DNA of 64,000 nt from Pseudidiomarina woesei (GTDB lineage: Bacteria; Pseudomonadota; Gammaproteobacteria; Enterobacterales; Alteromonadaceae): assembly GCF_001418345.1 (NCBI RefSeq), contig NZ_LIPW01000008.1, positions 20,673 to 84,672 of the forward strand, given 5' to 3'. Shown in pieces: positions 20,722 to 32,604 of the stretch (position 1 is its first letter; each line of letters starts with the position of its first letter). Position numbers and translations under genes: made by a program. Under the pieces are notes generated by a model. It saw only the letters and a program-made list of their open reading frames with translations, ran no database searches and was not told the DNA's origin.

Positions 20722-22323
20722 TTAAAGCTGCGGGCCAGCTGCAACTAAAGCTTTACCTTCGTCGTTATCGGTGAACTTCTCAAAGTTCGCCACAAAACGG
20801 TTAGCAAGGTCTTGTGCTTTCACGTCCCAGTCACCTTTATCGGCATAGGTGTTGCGAGGGTCTAGAATGTGTTGCTCTTCAACGCCTGCTAATGCACTTG
20901 GCATAGCGAGATTGAAATATGGCAACTGCACAAATTCTGCGTCTTCAATGCTACCGTCTAAAATTGAGTCAATAATAGCGCGGGTTGCTTGAATTGAAAT
21001 ACGCTTGCCAGTGCCGTTCCAACCGGTATTCACCAAGTAGGCTTCTGCACCCGCAGCTTCCATTCGCTTCACCAGCACTTCTGCATACTGAGTCGGATGC
21101 AAAGTTAAGAACGCAGCACCAAAACAGCTTGAGAAGGTAGGCGTTGGCTCAGTAATGCCACGTTCGGTGCCGGCTAGCTTGGCAGTAAAACCTGACAAGA
21201 AGTAGTACTCAGTTTGTTCTTTGGTTAATTTCGATACCGGTGGCAACACACCAAATGCGTCTGCAGTTAAGAAAATAACTTTCTTCGCATGGCCGGCTTT
21301 CGATACTGGCTTAACGATGTTATCGATGTGATAAATCGGGTATGAAACGCGCGTATTTTCAGTTTTTGAGCCGTCGTTGAAATCAACCACGCCATTGTCA
21401 CCTACGGTTACGTTTTCTAACAATGCGTCGCGACGAATGGCGTTATAGATGTCTGGCTCTGCTTCAGCTGACAAATTGATTGTTTTTGCGTAACAACCGC
21501 CTTCGAAATTGAATACACCGTCGTCGTCCCAACCGTGTTCATCATCACCAATTAACTGACGCTTAGGGTCCGTTGATAACGTCGTTTTACCGGTACCTGA
21601 CAAACCAAAGAAAATGGCAACGTCACCGTCTTTACCAACGTTGGCAGAACAATGCATTGACGCAATACCTTGCAACGGCAAGTAGTAGTTCATGATTGAG
21701 AACATACCCTTTTTCATTTCACCGCCGTACCAGGTTCCGCCAATCAGTTGAATACGCTCGGTTAAGTTAAAGGCAACAAAGTTCTCAGAGTTTAATCCGT
21801 GTTCTTGCCACTTGTGGTTGATGCATTTTGCACCGTTCATAACCACGAAGTCAGGGGTGAAGTTTTCTAACTCTTCTGCTGACGGACGAATAAACATGTT
21901 TTTCACGAAGTGCGCTTGCCATGCAACTTCTGTGATAAAACGCACCGATAAACGAGTGTCTTCGTTGGCACCACAATAAGTATCAACTACAAACAAACGT
22001 TTGCCAGATAATTGCGTGGTAACCGTGTCTTTTAAGTCAGCCCAAATTTCTGGGGTAATGGCTTTATTGTCATTTTTGCCTTGGTCTGCCCACCACAACG
22101 TGTCTTTAGTGACGTCGTCGCGTACGATATACTTATCTTTCGGTGAGCGACCCGTAAAGATACCTGTATCAACAGCAACGGCGCCTAAGTCGGTGACAAC
22201 GCCTTTTTCAAAGCCTTGTAGATCAGCACGTGTTTCTTCTTCAAATAATTGTTCATAGGAAGGATTATGGACAACTTCAGTGACGTCTGTGATGCCGTAA
22301 CGGCCAAGATCCAGATCAGTCAT
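20722..22323 (-). CDS. pckA: Phosphoenolpyruvate carboxykinase (ATP)
   Basis: This 533-residue enzyme converts oxaloacetate and ATP to phosphoenolpyruvate, the first step of gluconeogenesis. Family signatures include [19 protein letters not shown], the P-loop [19 protein letters not shown] and the C-terminal [12 protein letters not shown] chose the ATG at 22321-22323, preceded by AGGAG; longer in-frame starts would add about 63 unconserved residues. The gene is divergent from a sodium-dependent transporter. Its presence fits growth on amino acids and peptides. Confidence 0.96.
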   Translation of the reverse strand: MTDLDLGRYGITDVTEVVHNPSYEQLFEEETRADLQGFEKGVVTDLGAVAVDTGIFTGRSPKDKYIVRDDVTKDTLWWADQGKNDNKAITPEIWADLKDTVTTQLSGKRLFVVDTYCGANEDTRLSVRFITEVAWQAHFVKNMFIRPSAEELENFTPDFVVMNGAKCINHKWQEHGLNSENFVAFNLTERIQLIGGTWYGGEMKKGMFSIMNYYLPLQGIASMHCSANVGKDGDVAIFFGLSGTGKTTLSTDPKRQLIGDDEHGWDDDGVFNFEGGCYAKTINLSAEAEPDIYNAIRRDALLENVTVGDNGVVDFNDGSKTENTRVSYPIYHIDNIVKPVSKAGHAKKVIFLTADAFGVLPPVSKLTKEQTEYYFLSGFTAKLAGTERGITEPTPTFSSCFGAAFLTLHPTQYAEVLVKRMEAAGAEAYLVNTGWNGTGKRISIQATRAIIDSILDGSIEDAEFVQLPYFNLAMPSALAGVEEQHILDPRNTYADKGDWDVKAQDLANRFVANFEKFTDNDEGKALVAAGPQL

Positions 22324-22494
22324 GTGGCGGACTCCTGCGGGTCTGGTTTGAGCAAAATTATCGAAAAGTAAATGTGGGCGCGATTCTAACGTGAAATGGG
22401 CAAAAATGGTAGTCTTATGGATGTTATACAGGCTAGAATGCCTGCTTTTAACGGCTAATTTCTGCCGAAATTCAAACTCATAATTGGTTATTTT

Positions 22495-23811
22495 ATGCGC
22501 GACAGCTTTCACACCCGAATTGGATTTATTCTTGCCGCTGCCGGTTCAGCTATCGGGTTGGGTAATATTTGGGGTTTTCCTAGCCAAGCCGCAAACCACG
22601 GCGGCGCTGCATTTTTATTGGTCTACTTGGCTGTAGTGGTCATTCTCGCGGTGCCAGCTTTGTACACCGAACTCAGCCTTGGCCATGCGGCGCAAGCAAA
22701 CCCCGTAAAAGCCCTGTCATCATTAAGCCAAACAAACGCGCCTGTTACTGCCGCTAGCGGTAAAACCATGGGTTATTTGAACGTCATCGGTGCCATTCTT
22801 ATGCTCAGCTTCTACCATTTGGTCGCGGCATGGATGGTGGCGGAGGGGCTTACTTTTCTGCTTACTGCACTAAGTTTTGATAGTTTGGCGCAATGGACAC
22901 AAACAAGCTCTATGTTACGCGATATTATTTTGCTTTTAGTCTTTGTGTCGCTAACTTTTGGCATTGTTATCAAAGGGGTTCAGAATGGTATTGAGCGTTG
23001 GTCACGGCGTCTCATGCCGTTATTGGTGGTGTTGCTGATTGGACTAATTGTCTACATTGCCACGCTACCTGGTGCCAGTGATGGTTTTCGCGCCTATTTA
23101 GTGCCTGATTTTAATGCCATGCTCAGTGCTGACTTACTTGTTTCAGCTATGGGACAAGCATTTTTCTCGCTGTCTATCGGTCTTGGCGGCATGATGATCT
23201 ACGGTAGTTATTTGAAAAAAGGAACACGCTTAGGCCGTTTAACATGGAGCGTAGCCGCTCTTGATACACTCGTTGCCTTTTTGGCTGGTTTACTCATTAT
23301 TCCTGCATTGTATGTCGCCATGGCACAAGGCCTGTCGGTCACAGAGGGTGAGCAACTTATTGGCGAGGGCCGCTTAATTTTCCAAGTACTGCCGGACTTA
23401 TTTGATCGCCTCGGCAGTACGGGCGCATGGTTAGGGTTTGGCTTTTTCGCATTGTTAAGTATTGCCGCGCTAACGTCCACCATCGCAACCGCCGAGGTGC
23501 CCATTGCTTATGCCATTGAAACGCATCCTGTGAATCGCCGCCGAGCAGCACTAATCGTTGCTGCTATCATTAGTTTCATTGGGCTTGCCCTAGTCGTGTT
23601 CTTCGACCCATTGTTTAACTGGGTGGTTACTTACGTGACGCAGTTTCAATTACCTTTGTCTGGGCTATTTTACTTTATCGTCATTGGTTGGCTGTGGCGG
23701 CGCAGTAATCGGCTTCGTGAGTTAGCTCGTACAGAACTTCGCTATCGCTTGTTATTCTGGCACTTACGTGTGGTTTGCCCGCTGCTGTTGGCATGGGTTT
23801 TTGTTGACGTT

Positions 23812-23820
<9 letters not shown>
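22495..23820 (+). CDS. Sodium-dependent transporter, NSS/SNF family
   Basis: This 441-residue membrane protein has about eleven hydrophobic helices. The N-terminal signature [20 protein letters not shown] and the following [12 protein letters not shown] mark the neurotransmitter:sodium symporter family; bacterial members commonly import amino acids. The substrate is unknown. Its stop lies inside a hairpin shared with the convergent coaD gene. Confidence 0.92.
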
Positions 23821-24329
<509 letters not shown>

Positions 24330-24427
24330 TTATAAATGAGGATGCCAAGCGCCCTGCTGATCAGGTAAACTATGGGGTATTCGATAACATTATGGTTCAC
24401 CCGTAACGTCAACGCACGGAGAATTAC

Positions 24428-25621
24428 ATGAAGCAAGATTTTTATCAACAGCTTGAAACCCAGCTAGACGAGCTGCAAGCAGAAGGCTTATACAAAAACG
24501 AACGAATTATTTTAGGCGACCAAGACGCTGAAATTGAAGTAGGCAATGGTGAGTCTGTACTAAACTTTTGTGCCAATAACTATTTAGGTTTAGCCAACAA
24601 TGCTGAGCTAATTCAAGCAGCCAAAAAAGGCCTTGATGAGCACGGTTTTGGTACTGCTTCCGTGCGTTTTATTTGTGGCACGCAGAACATTCACAAGACA
24701 CTTGAAGCCAAACTCAGCGAGTTTTTAGGTACCGAAGACACGATTTTGTATTCATCGTGCTTCGATGCCAACGGCGGTCTATTCGAAACCTTAATGGGCC
24801 CTGAAGACGCCATTATTAGTGACGAGCTAAACCATGCCTCTATTATTGATGGTATTCGCTTAAGCAAGTCTAAGCGGTATCGTTACAAAAACAACGACAT
24901 GGCCGACTTAGAAGCGCAGCTTAAACAAGCCAAAGCAGACGGCGCGCGTAACATTCTCATTGCTACCGACGGCGTATTCTCGATGGACGGTGTTATTGCC
25001 AACTTGAATGGCATTTGCGACCTTGCCGACGAGTATGGCGCGTTAGTCATGATGGACGACTGTCACGCAACAGGTTTCTTGGGTGAAAACGGCAAAGGCA
25101 CGCACGAGTATTGCAAGGTGATGGGCCGTGTCGACATTATTACCGGTACTTTAGGGAAAGCGTTAGGCGGCGCGTCAGGCGGTTATACCTCAGGCAAAAA
25201 ATGTGTCATTGACTGGCTACGTCAGCGCTCGCGCCCATACTTGTTTTCAAACTCGGTCGCCCCAGCTATTGTGCAAGCGTCTATTCGGGTGCTTGAAATG
25301 CTTGAAAATGGGCACGAGCTACGCGCCAAACTTTGGGATAACGCAAATTACTTCCGTACCCAAATGACCGCGGCAGGCTTTACCCTGAGTGGCGCTGATC
25401 ACGCCATTATTCCAGTGATGATTGGCGATGCTAAATTGGCCTCAGAAATGGCTGACCGCATGCTCAAAGAAGGCATTTACGTTGTTGGTTTCTCATTCCC
25501 TGTGGTGCCGCGTGGCAAAGCGCGTATTCGTACCCAAATGTCAGCTGCCCATACACGTGAACAACTTGACCGTGCCATTGACGCCTTTACCCGCATTGGT
25601 AAAGACTTGGGCATTATTTAA
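24428..25621 (+). CDS. kbl: Glycine C-acetyltransferase (2-amino-3-ketobutyrate CoA ligase)
   Basis: This 397-residue pyridoxal-phosphate enzyme cleaves 2-amino-3-ketobutyrate with CoA to glycine and acetyl-CoA. The cofactor lysine is Lys244 in [13 protein letters not shown], and [10 protein letters not shown] and FCANNYLGL are conserved. It is followed 23 bases later by tdh; together the two degrade threonine. A GGAG ribosome-binding site precedes the ATG. Confidence 0.97.
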   Translation: MKQDFYQQLETQLDELQAEGLYKNERIILGDQDAEIEVGNGESVLNFCANNYLGLANNAELIQAAKKGLDEHGFGTASVRFICGTQNIHKTLEAKLSEFLGTEDTILYSSCFDANGGLFETLMGPEDAIISDELNHASIIDGIRLSKSKRYRYKNNDMADLEAQLKQAKADGARNILIATDGVFSMDGVIANLNGICDLADEYGALVMMDDCHATGFLGENGKGTHEYCKVMGRVDIITGTLGKALGGASGGYTSGKKCVIDWLRQRSRPYLFSNSVAPAIVQASIRVLEMLENGHELRAKLWDNANYFRTQMTAAGFTLSGADHAIIPVMIGDAKLASEMADRMLKEGIYVVGFSFPVVPRGKARIRTQMSAAHTREQLDRAIDAFTRIGKDLGII

Positions 25622-25644
25622 CACCGTCACTAAAGGTATAAACG

Positions 25645-26670
25645 ATGAAAGCTTTAGCCAAATTACATGCGCAGCCGGGCATTTGGATGACTGACGTTGA
25701 AAAACCTGAGTACGGTTACAACGACTTGCTCATTCGTATTAAAAAAACTGCTATTTGTGGCACCGACGTACACATTTATAAGTGGGACGAGTGGTCACAA
25801 AAAACCATTCCGGTCCCCATGGTCGTCGGACACGAATATGTCGGTGTGGTTGAAGCCATGGGCGAAGGCGTACGCGGCTTTAGTACTGGCGACCGCGTAT
25901 CTGGTGAAGGCCACATTACTTGCGGCCATTGCCGTAACTGCCGCGCTGGGCGCCGTCATTTGTGCCGTAACACCGTTGGCGTAGGCGTTAACCGCCCAGG
26001 CGCGTTCGCTGAATACTTAGTTATTCCGGCGGAAAACGCATTCAAATTACCAGATGACATTAGCGATGACTTAGCCGCTATTTTTGACCCATTTGGTAAC
26101 GCTGTGCATACCGCGTTAGCCTTCGACTTAGTGGGCGAAGACGTGTTGATCACTGGCGCGGGCCCCATTGGTATTATGGCCGCCGCGGTAGCTCGCCACG
26201 TTGGTGCACGTCACGTGGTCATTACCGACGTAAACGAATATCGCCTTGATTTGGCGAAGAAAATGGGTGCAACTCGCGCTGTTGATGTCAGCAAAGAAAA
26301 CTTGAAAGACGTCATGAACGAGCTTGGCATGAAAGAAGGCTTCGACGTTGGTCTTGAAATGTCTGGTGTGCCCTCGGCATTTGCACAAATGCTGGAAACC
26401 ATGAACCATGGCGGCAAAATTGCCATGCTCGGTATTCCGCCACAAAGCGTAGCCATTGATTGGAACCAAGTGATTTTCAAAGGCCTTACTATTAAAGGCA
26501 TTTACGGTCGCGAAATGTTCGAAACCTGGTACAAAATGGCAAGCTTGCTGCAGTCAGGTCTGGATTTGTCACCAATTTTGACGCACAGCATGTCTGTTGA
26601 TGACTTCCAAGAGGGCTTTGACATTATGACCTCTGGTCAATCAGGTAAAGTCGTTTTAGACTGGACTTAG
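25645..26670 (+). CDS. tdh: L-threonine 3-dehydrogenase
   Basis: This 341-residue zinc-dependent medium-chain dehydrogenase oxidises threonine to 2-amino-3-ketobutyrate using NAD. The catalytic zinc ligand lies in AICGTDVH (about residue 38) with GHEYVGVVE following. The four-cysteine structural zinc site is in the segment [15 protein letters not shown], and the NAD-binding [10 protein letters not shown] is intact. It forms the kbl-tdh operon. Confidence 0.97.
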   Translation: MKALAKLHAQPGIWMTDVEKPEYGYNDLLIRIKKTAICGTDVHIYKWDEWSQKTIPVPMVVGHEYVGVVEAMGEGVRGFSTGDRVSGEGHITCGHCRNCRAGRRHLCRNTVGVGVNRPGAFAEYLVIPAENAFKLPDDISDDLAAIFDPFGNAVHTALAFDLVGEDVLITGAGPIGIMAAAVARHVGARHVVITDVNEYRLDLAKKMGATRAVDVSKENLKDVMNELGMKEGFDVGLEMSGVPSAFAQMLETMNHGGKIAMLGIPPQSVAIDWNQVIFKGLTIKGIYGREMFETWYKMASLLQSGLDLSPILTHSMSVDDFQEGFDIMTSGQSGKVVLDWT

Positions 26671-26702
26671 TCTGCGCCAATACAGAAAATTAGGAAGTAA
26701 CC

Positions 26703-27026
26703 ATGGCTGAATTTAAACGAATTAATGTGACCACCGCGCATCAAATGTGGCAGCAAGGAAATACACGATTTGTTGACATTCGCGACGAACGCTCTTTTGC
26801 TGCTGCACACATACCTGGTTCACAGCGCTTAACCGATGCCAATTTACAAGACTTCCTGAATGCTCTTGATGACGACCACCCAGTGGTGGTCGTTTGCTAT
26901 CACGGCAATAGCAGCCAAGGCGCTGCGCAATACTTAGTGAATCAAGGCGTTGAAGATACCAGTAGCCTTGACGGCGGCATGACCGCTTGGGCACAACAAT
27001 TTCCAGAGGCAGTGGAGCGCGGTTAA
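26703..27026 (+). CDS. glpE: Thiosulfate sulfurtransferase GlpE
   Basis: This 107-residue single-domain rhodanese transfers sulfur from thiosulfate to acceptors such as cyanide or thioredoxin. The active-site cysteine is Cys65 in CYHGNSSQG, the same position as in E. coli. The stop codon is immediately followed by the glpG start, so the pair is cotranslated. AGGAAG precedes the ATG. Confidence 0.95.
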   Translation: MAEFKRINVTTAHQMWQQGNTRFVDIRDERSFAAAHIPGSQRLTDANLQDFLNALDDDHPVVVVCYHGNSSQGAAQYLVNQGVEDTSSLDGGMTAWAQQFPEAVERG

Positions 27027-27884
27027 ATGCAAAAATTACTGACCACCCGTGATGCTGACATGATGGCGAACCTGTATCGTTACCTACAGCAAAACGGCGT
27101 GCCAGTAACTGTTAGCGAGCAAGGTAATCAGCTTGAATTATGGTTAACGGTTTCGAGCTACCACGCGCACGCAAAGGCACTTATTCAAGCCTTTAAAGAC
27201 AACCCTGAGGTTGCCAATCAAGCCTCTAACAATGCAGTTAACTCAGCAGCAGATTCTGCTAGCACAGCAGACAACAATAGCTTTACCCCTTCTATTTTGT
27301 CGATAATGCTGCGCCAAGCAGGTTGGTTCACGGCCTTATATGCGGCCGTTGTTGTGGTCGTTTTTCTTGGCTTAATGACACCTTTAGCCGAAGGTATTTT
27401 AGGCGCTCTACTGTTTAACCCGAATGACTTTGAAAGCTTACCTTGGGCGCAACCGTGGCGATTTATCAGCCCAGCCTTACTGCATTTCAGTGTGCTGCAT
27501 ATTCTCTTTAACGTGTTTTGGTGGTGGTATTTAGGCGGACGCTTTGAGCGTTACTATGGCACTAAGTGGTTAGTTTTGGCGTTTGCAGTATGCGCAATAG
27601 CCTCAAATACATCGCAATTTATAGAAAGCGGCCCTTATTTTGGTGGCCTTTCTGGAGTAGTTTATGGCCTATTTGGTATTGCTAGTGTCGTTGGTTGGAA
27701 AAACCCTCGACACCCATTGTTTCTTCCAAACGGCTTAATTATTTTTATGCTCGCATGGTTGGTGCTTGGTTATACGGGACTGCTGTGGGTCAACATCGCC
27801 AATACTGCCCATACAGCTGGGCTGGTTTCCGGTTTGATTATTGGCGTTGCTATTCGGTTTTTAACCCAATACGGTCGTCGGTAG
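27027..27884 (+). CDS. glpG: Rhomboid intramembrane protease GlpG
   Basis: This 285-residue rhomboid protease cuts membrane proteins within the bilayer. It has an N-terminal cytoplasmic domain, a linker rich in Ser, Ala and Asn (residues 65-88) longer than usual, and six membrane helices. The catalytic dyad is Ser209 in GGLSGVVYG and His262 in NTAHTAGL; the HxxxN pair HILFN is at 158-162. It starts directly after glpE and is followed by ubiC after three bases. Confidence 0.94.
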   Translation: MQKLLTTRDADMMANLYRYLQQNGVPVTVSEQGNQLELWLTVSSYHAHAKALIQAFKDNPEVANQASNNAVNSAADSASTADNNSFTPSILSIMLRQAGWFTALYAAVVVVVFLGLMTPLAEGILGALLFNPNDFESLPWAQPWRFISPALLHFSVLHILFNVFWWWYLGGRFERYYGTKWLVLAFAVCAIASNTSQFIESGPYFGGLSGVVYGLFGIASVVGWKNPRHPLFLPNGLIIFMLAWLVLGYTGLLWVNIANTAHTAGLVSGLIIGVAIRFLTQYGRR

Positions 27885-27887
27885 TAC

Positions 27888-28517
27888 ATGCGTTTTTCTG
27901 AGTTACAACAACTCGAGTTCCCTATCGTCAGTCAGGGCCATCAGGCCGACTGGCAGCCAGCGCTTGAACAGCACTTGCCGAACAGTTCACTGCTGACTCA
28001 ATGGCTGCTTGATCCCGACTCTCTTACCGCGAAATTAAAACGTCATTGCCAACACTTTTCGGTTGAGGTGCTCGGCCAGCGACCAGGAATTATTCGCCCG
28101 GACGAAGCTAAATGGTTAACCGAAAGTGCAGACCAGGAGCAAGCCAACGCCACCATTCGCGAAGTTATTTTATGCTGCGACGGCAAGCCCTGGGTATTTG
28201 CGCGTAGTGTTTTTCCTCAAAGCGCCCTTGATACAGCAGCACTGAAACTGGGCCAACTTGGGAACAAGCCGCTAGGTGCTCATTTGTTTGCACAGCCTGA
28301 CCTGCAGCGCTCACGCATTGAAGTATCAACATTTTCCGCGCAGTCACGCATTGGTGCCCTTCACCAATGTTTAGGTTATCCGGCGCATTCGTTGTGGGGG
28401 CGACGCAGCTGTTTTACGGCTGCCGGTCAACGCGTATTGGTTGCCGAGGTCTTTATTGGCGAGTCTATTCCCGCGCAAATAGCGGCCACACTTATACAGG
28501 ACAATACCCATGATTAA
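27888..28517 (+). CDS. ubiC: Chorismate pyruvate-lyase UbiC
   Basis: This 209-residue protein fits UbiC, which converts chorismate to 4-hydroxybenzoate and pyruvate, starting ubiquinone synthesis. Conserved segments include LLTQWL, EVILCCDGKPWVFARSVFP, KLGQLGNKPLGAHLF and WGRRSCF. It is somewhat longer than E. coli UbiC (165). It lies three bases after glpG and overlaps ubiA by eight bases, so the two ubiquinone genes are coupled. Confidence 0.92.
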   Translation: MRFSELQQLEFPIVSQGHQADWQPALEQHLPNSSLLTQWLLDPDSLTAKLKRHCQHFSVEVLGQRPGIIRPDEAKWLTESADQEQANATIREVILCCDGKPWVFARSVFPQSALDTAALKLGQLGNKPLGAHLFAQPDLQRSRIEVSTFSAQSRIGALHQCLGYPAHSLWGRRSCFTAAGQRVLVAEVFIGESIPAQIAATLIQDNTHD

Positions 28518-29373
28518 CATTGGACAGTTTATCAGTGCTTGTTGGCGTTTAATGCGCGCAGATCGGCCCATTGGTAGCTTGTTACTTGGCTGGCCTACCC
28601 TGGTGGCCTTACTTATTGCTGGCAATGGGCACCCACCGCTGCGTACAGTGGTGCTATTTATGCTAGGGGTATTTGTCATGCGCTCGGCCGGTTGCGTCAT
28701 TAATGACTATGCCGACCGCCATATTGATGGCCATGTTAGCCGCACTAAACTACGTCCGCTAGCAACCGGTGAGCTGAAACCTTGGCATGCACTCGCGCTG
28801 TTTGCATTATTGTTGCTGATTGCATTGATGATTGTACTGCAGTTCAATCAAGCCACCATTTTATTGAGTATTGCCGCGGCGGCAGTTGCCACCTTATACC
28901 CGTTTTGCAAACGTTTTACGCAGTTACCCCAAGTTGTGCTCGGGGTGGCATTTAGCTTCGGTGTGCTTATGCCATTTACGGCACTTGATCAAGGCTTACC
29001 ACTGGTGGCGTGGATTTTATTTGCTGCCAATATTGCTTGGACAGTGGCCTACGACACTGAATATGCCATGGCTGATCGCGCCGATGACGTAAAGATCGGT
29101 GTAAAATCTACCGCAATATTATTTGCTGGCCATGACAAATTTGCCATTGCGCTACTACAAATAGCTACGTTGGCTTTATTGGCTTGGTTAGGTTACGAGT
29201 TGCTATTTGGATTCGTTTATTGGGTAGGGCTAGCCGTGATTATTGGCATGTTTTTATGGCAGCACTATCTGATATGGTACCGCGAGCCACAACGCTGCTT
29301 TCAAGCCTTTTTGCACAACAACAACGTGGGCTGGGTTTTAGCCCTCGTTGTTGCTGCACATTATTGGTTTTAG
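28510..29373 (+). CDS. ubiA: 4-hydroxybenzoate octaprenyltransferase UbiA
   Basis: This 287-residue inner-membrane prenyltransferase attaches the polyprenyl tail to 4-hydroxybenzoate. The first aspartate-rich motif is NDYADRHIDGHV and the second DTEYAMADRADD. About eight membrane helices are visible. It follows ubiC with overlap and converges on plsB with a single base between the stop codons. Confidence 0.95.
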   Translation: MINIGQFISACWRLMRADRPIGSLLLGWPTLVALLIAGNGHPPLRTVVLFMLGVFVMRSAGCVINDYADRHIDGHVSRTKLRPLATGELKPWHALALFALLLLIALMIVLQFNQATILLSIAAAAVATLYPFCKRFTQLPQVVLGVAFSFGVLMPFTALDQGLPLVAWILFAANIAWTVAYDTEYAMADRADDVKIGVKSTAILFAGHDKFAIALLQIATLALLAWLGYELLFGFVYWVGLAVIIGMFLWQHYLIWYREPQRCFQAFLHNNNVGWVLALVVAAHYWF

Positions 29374-29374
29374 C

Positions 29375-31837
29375 TTAGTTGTGCGTGTCGCTTTCGCGCT
29401 GAACAAGCTGTTGTACCGACTGTCGAATAGTCTGTAACACCGCCGGCTCTAATAACAAGTCAACGCCATCACTAAAGTTGTCGACTCGCGCATCGGCAAC
29501 CATTGCACCTGACTCTTCAACCGTGAAATAGCCTTCACTTTTCAACGTGCCAATAAGCGTGCTGAGTACTTTCTTATCGAAAAACTCGGGCGCATTGACA
29601 CCGTGAATGGCACTAAGGCGCTCGGCAAGTTGCACCGAGTACTGCTCAAGATTTGAACGCGAGATAGGCTGTGCTTGTTGCAGAAGCTCAAGCACAATGG
29701 CGAATCGTTGCACCGTTTCGCTCGCGCTACGAGCTAGTAACACCAACTGCGAATAGTGCGCTGAGTCACGCTTCGGAACGCTATAACGATCAACCTCTAT
29801 TTGGTTCAATAGCCCGCATTGCACGTATTGCTCAAGCAATGCTTTGACCCATAATGCCATGTCCGATTTGCTATGACTTATAAATAGCTCGGCCGCTAAC
29901 AACGGATGCAAGTCAGTCAACAAATTAACTGCTTGCTCAGTGCTGAAGCGTTTGTGGCCCATTGCAAATGCGGCAAGTAACGCCGGTACAATAACCATGT
30001 GCATGATATTATTTCGGTAATAGGTCATTGCAATCGCTGTAGTGCCGTCTAACCGAATCATCTCACCAATGCCATCAGCCTCAACGGTAAATTTGTCGTG
30101 CTTCTTGGCTAGCTCCCACAGCTCTGCACCACTTTGCTCAGGTACGTATGCGTCTTTCGTGTAAGGCACTTCACGTAGAATACGAGTGTACAAATTTAGT
30201 TGGCTTATTAACTCTTCACGCGTAATGGCATGATGCTCTGAACTTAGCACAATCAGCGCTGACAGATTTATGCTGTTGAGTGCTGCCGAGTTATTGATAC
30301 GGCACATAATTTGATCGGCCAACAAATTCACTGTTGGCGTCAACCATTTCGGGCGCTCAGGTTCTTCAGCGCCAGTGGTTATAGCTTCGCGCCATTTTGG
30401 CTGCAATTGCTCAAGCGCTTCGCCCAAATTGATAGGCTCACCGAAGCTAACATAGCCTTGCCCGAAATTACGCAAGTGACGCAAGCTACTTAGCACTTGC
30501 CACACCGACTCTTTCTCTTTCGACTTCCCTTTGAGCTCTTTTAAGTAAGTACCCACTTCCATCACATGCTCGTAACCTAGGTACACAGGTACAATAGACA
30601 TGGGGCGCTGCTGGCCACCGCGCAACATCCCTTGTACAGTCATTGCTATCATGCCTGTTTTCGGTGGCAACAGTCGTCCAGTTCGGCTACGACCACCTTC
30701 GGTGAAGTACTCCACGGGGTAGCCTTTTTGGAACAGACGGTTGAGATATTCCCGAAAAACCGTTGAATATAATTTGTTGCCGCGAAAACTGCGACGAATA
30801 AAAAACGCCCCGCCACGGCGGAAAATTGGACCAGCAGGGAAAAAGTCTAGATTAATGCCCGCTGCTATATGCGGTGGCACTAGGCCTTCTTTATAAATCA
30901 CATAGCTTAGTAACAGATAGTCCATGTGCGAACGATGGCACGGTGCATAAACAATTTCATGCCCAGCTTCGGCTAAAGCTCGAATGCGCTCACCACCTTC
31001 CACGTGAATACCATTGTATATTCGGCTCCAACACCAAGTCATAAAGCGATCTAATAGACGAACTAAAGTGTCACTATAGCTAGCGGCTATTTCATGCAGA
31101 TACTTCTCGGCGGTTTTGCGCGCCTGTTGCTCAGAGACCTTTTTGCTACGAGCCTCATCGGCAATAGCTTGTTTGAGTGCAGGTGTGTCTAATAAGTCCT
31201 GAATGACCACTTGGCGCTCGGTCATTTTAGGCCCAGCAACGGCGTGACGCATACGTACAAAGTGCACCCGTGCAACACGCGCCAATTTGTGCGCTAAACG
31301 CTGTGTTGTGCCGCGCTGTGAAGCCATTTCGCGTAACGCCACAGGACGACTACCGCGGACGAGTATGTGGCGACCGGAAAACATAACTAGCCAAAATTTG
31401 CGCCAGTGTCCTGGATTATCAACGTCGGATACCATGGTGTGGCCCTGCCGCGGCTCTTGCCCCGGCGAACGCCCCCAAAACAAACCAATTGGCATCACCT
31501 GAATATTCAACTGACTGTCTTTTTGGTGTGCGCCAATCAGTTTTTCGAAATCCGTGATCGCTTGTTGCGCGCAGTTATGGTCAGTTTGATCTAAATACAT
31601 GACACGCGACAACTGCTGGCCGTTGATCATTAAATCATCAGTCGGATCAGGTAGCCCGACGCTTTGCAGTGCACGCTGCGCTACCAATAAATCTGTGGTC
31701 GACGTTGAACGCATCACATACACCACATGCTTCTCGCCAACGACCTGCTGTGCAGTGTCGTCGAGAATTACTTCATAGCGCGTTAACCAGCGCACTGGCC
31801 AGTACATACAAGCGCGCCAAAAGCCTTTCAGACTCAT
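29375..31837 (-). CDS. plsB: Glycerol-3-phosphate 1-O-acyltransferase PlsB
   Basis: This 820-residue membrane-associated enzyme acylates glycerol 3-phosphate, the first step of phospholipid synthesis. The catalytic HX4D motif is His301-Asp306 in HRSHMD, followed by IRRSFRGNKLY, FTEGGRSRTGR and SIVPVYLGYE, all PlsB blocks. The length matches E. coli PlsB (807). It is divergent from lexA, as in E. coli. Confidence 0.96.
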   Translation of the reverse strand: MSLKGFWRACMYWPVRWLTRYEVILDDTAQQVVGEKHVVYVMRSTSTTDLLVAQRALQSVGLPDPTDDLMINGQQLSRVMYLDQTDHNCAQQAITDFEKLIGAHQKDSQLNIQVMPIGLFWGRSPGQEPRQGHTMVSDVDNPGHWRKFWLVMFSGRHILVRGSRPVALREMASQRGTTQRLAHKLARVARVHFVRMRHAVAGPKMTERQVVIQDLLDTPALKQAIADEARSKKVSEQQARKTAEKYLHEIAASYSDTLVRLLDRFMTWCWSRIYNGIHVEGGERIRALAEAGHEIVYAPCHRSHMDYLLLSYVIYKEGLVPPHIAAGINLDFFPAGPIFRRGGAFFIRRSFRGNKLYSTVFREYLNRLFQKGYPVEYFTEGGRSRTGRLLPPKTGMIAMTVQGMLRGGQQRPMSIVPVYLGYEHVMEVGTYLKELKGKSKEKESVWQVLSSLRHLRNFGQGYVSFGEPINLGEALEQLQPKWREAITTGAEEPERPKWLTPTVNLLADQIMCRINNSAALNSINLSALIVLSSEHHAITREELISQLNLYTRILREVPYTKDAYVPEQSGAELWELAKKHDKFTVEADGIGEMIRLDGTTAIAMTYYRNNIMHMVIVPALLAAFAMGHKRFSTEQAVNLLTDLHPLLAAELFISHSKSDMALWVKALLEQYVQCGLLNQIEVDRYSVPKRDSAHYSQLVLLARSASETVQRFAIVLELLQQAQPISRSNLEQYSVQLAERLSAIHGVNAPEFFDKKVLSTLIGTLKSEGYFTVEESGAMVADARVDNFSDGVDLLLEPAVLQTIRQSVQQLVQRESDTHN

Positions 31838-31921
31838 GTAATATCCCCACTAATTACAGACCTATAAAGCATACCACTGTTGAAAAAATTTGTCTGATTG
31901 AAAAAAAGTTGCACAAAAAAG

Positions 31922-31949
31922 TTGCGAATCCAAAACACCTGTATATACT
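31922..31949 (+). promoter_or_regulatory. Probable lexA promoter
   Basis: TTGCGA and TATACT are separated by 16 bases. The -10 element lies inside the first SOS box, so LexA bound there would block polymerase. Confidence 0.6.
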
Positions 31950-31954
31950 CACAG
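31939..31954 (+). promoter_or_regulatory. SOS (LexA) box 1
   Basis: CTG-TATATACTCA-CAG fits the LexA consensus CTG-N10-CAG with an AT-rich centre. It lies 30 bases before the lexA start codon and overlaps the promoter. Confidence 0.9.
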
Positions 31955-31959
31955 TATTA

Positions 31960-31975
31960 CTGTATAGATAAACAG
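31960..31975 (+). promoter_or_regulatory. SOS (LexA) box 2
   Basis: CTG-TATAGATAAA-CAG is a second consensus LexA site, 21 bases from the first on the same DNA face. Paired boxes before lexA are standard for autoregulation in enteric and related bacteria. Confidence 0.9.
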
Positions 31976-31983
31976 GTATCGTT

Positions 31984-32604
31984 ATGCGACCATTGACGCC
32001 ACGACAGCAGCAAATTCTGACACTTATTAAAGACAATATAGACGCAACGGGTATGCCACCGACGCGGGCAGAAATTGCACAGCGACTTGGATTTAAATCA
32101 GCTAACGCAGCTGAAGAACACCTTAAGGCGCTTGCCAAAAAAGGCGTTATCGAAATGATGCCCGGCATGTCACGTGGTATTCGCTTAGTCGGTTTAGAGC
32201 AAGAAGAAGTTCCCGAAGGTCTTCCTTTAATCGGGCAAGTTGCTGCGGGCGAGCCGATTTTGGCTCAGGAGCATATCGAAAGCCATTATCAAGTCGATCA
32301 AAACTTATTTAAGCCACATGCTGACTTCTTGCTACGTGTTAACGGTATGAGCATGAAAGACATCGGTATTTTAGACGGTGATTTACTTGCTGTGCATAAA
32401 ACTCATGAAGCTCGCAATGGCCAAATTATCGTTGCTCGAGTTGAAGATGACGTTACCGTCAAACGGTTCGAGCGGCGTGGAAACATTATATTGTTGCACC
32501 CAGAAAACGAAGAGTTTTCACCAATTCAGGTCGATTTAACACACCAATATTTCACCATTGAAGGCTTGGCCGTAGGTGTGATTCGCAATGGAGCATGGTT
32601 ATGA
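31984..32604 (+). CDS. lexA: SOS repressor LexA
   Basis: This 206-residue repressor controls the DNA-damage response. The winged HTH domain covers about residues 1-70 ([26 protein letters not shown] region). The self-cleavage site is Ala88-Gly89 in QVAAGEP, and the catalytic dyad is Ser123 and Lys160. Two SOS boxes precede it. A sulA-like gene overlaps its 3' end, so the operon layout resembles Pseudomonas lexA-sulA. Confidence 0.97.
   Translation: MRPLTPRQQQILTLIKDNIDATGMPPTRAEIAQRLGFKSANAAEEHLKALAKKGVIEMMPGMSRGIRLVGLEQEEVPEGLPLIGQVAAGEPILAQEHIESHYQVDQNLFKPHADFLLRVNGMSMKDIGILDGDLLAVHKTHEARNGQIIVARVEDDVTVKRFERRGNIILLHPENEEFSPIQVDLTHQYFTIEGLAVGVIRNGAWL

Noticed and set aside
22324..22512. Longer pckA start
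   Set aside because: The extra 63 residues are unconserved and would overlap the divergent transporter gene; AGGAG supports ATG 22323.
31669..31971. A plus-strand frame running from plsB into the lexA promoter
   Set aside because: It is antisense to plsB and covers the SOS boxes; no start signal.
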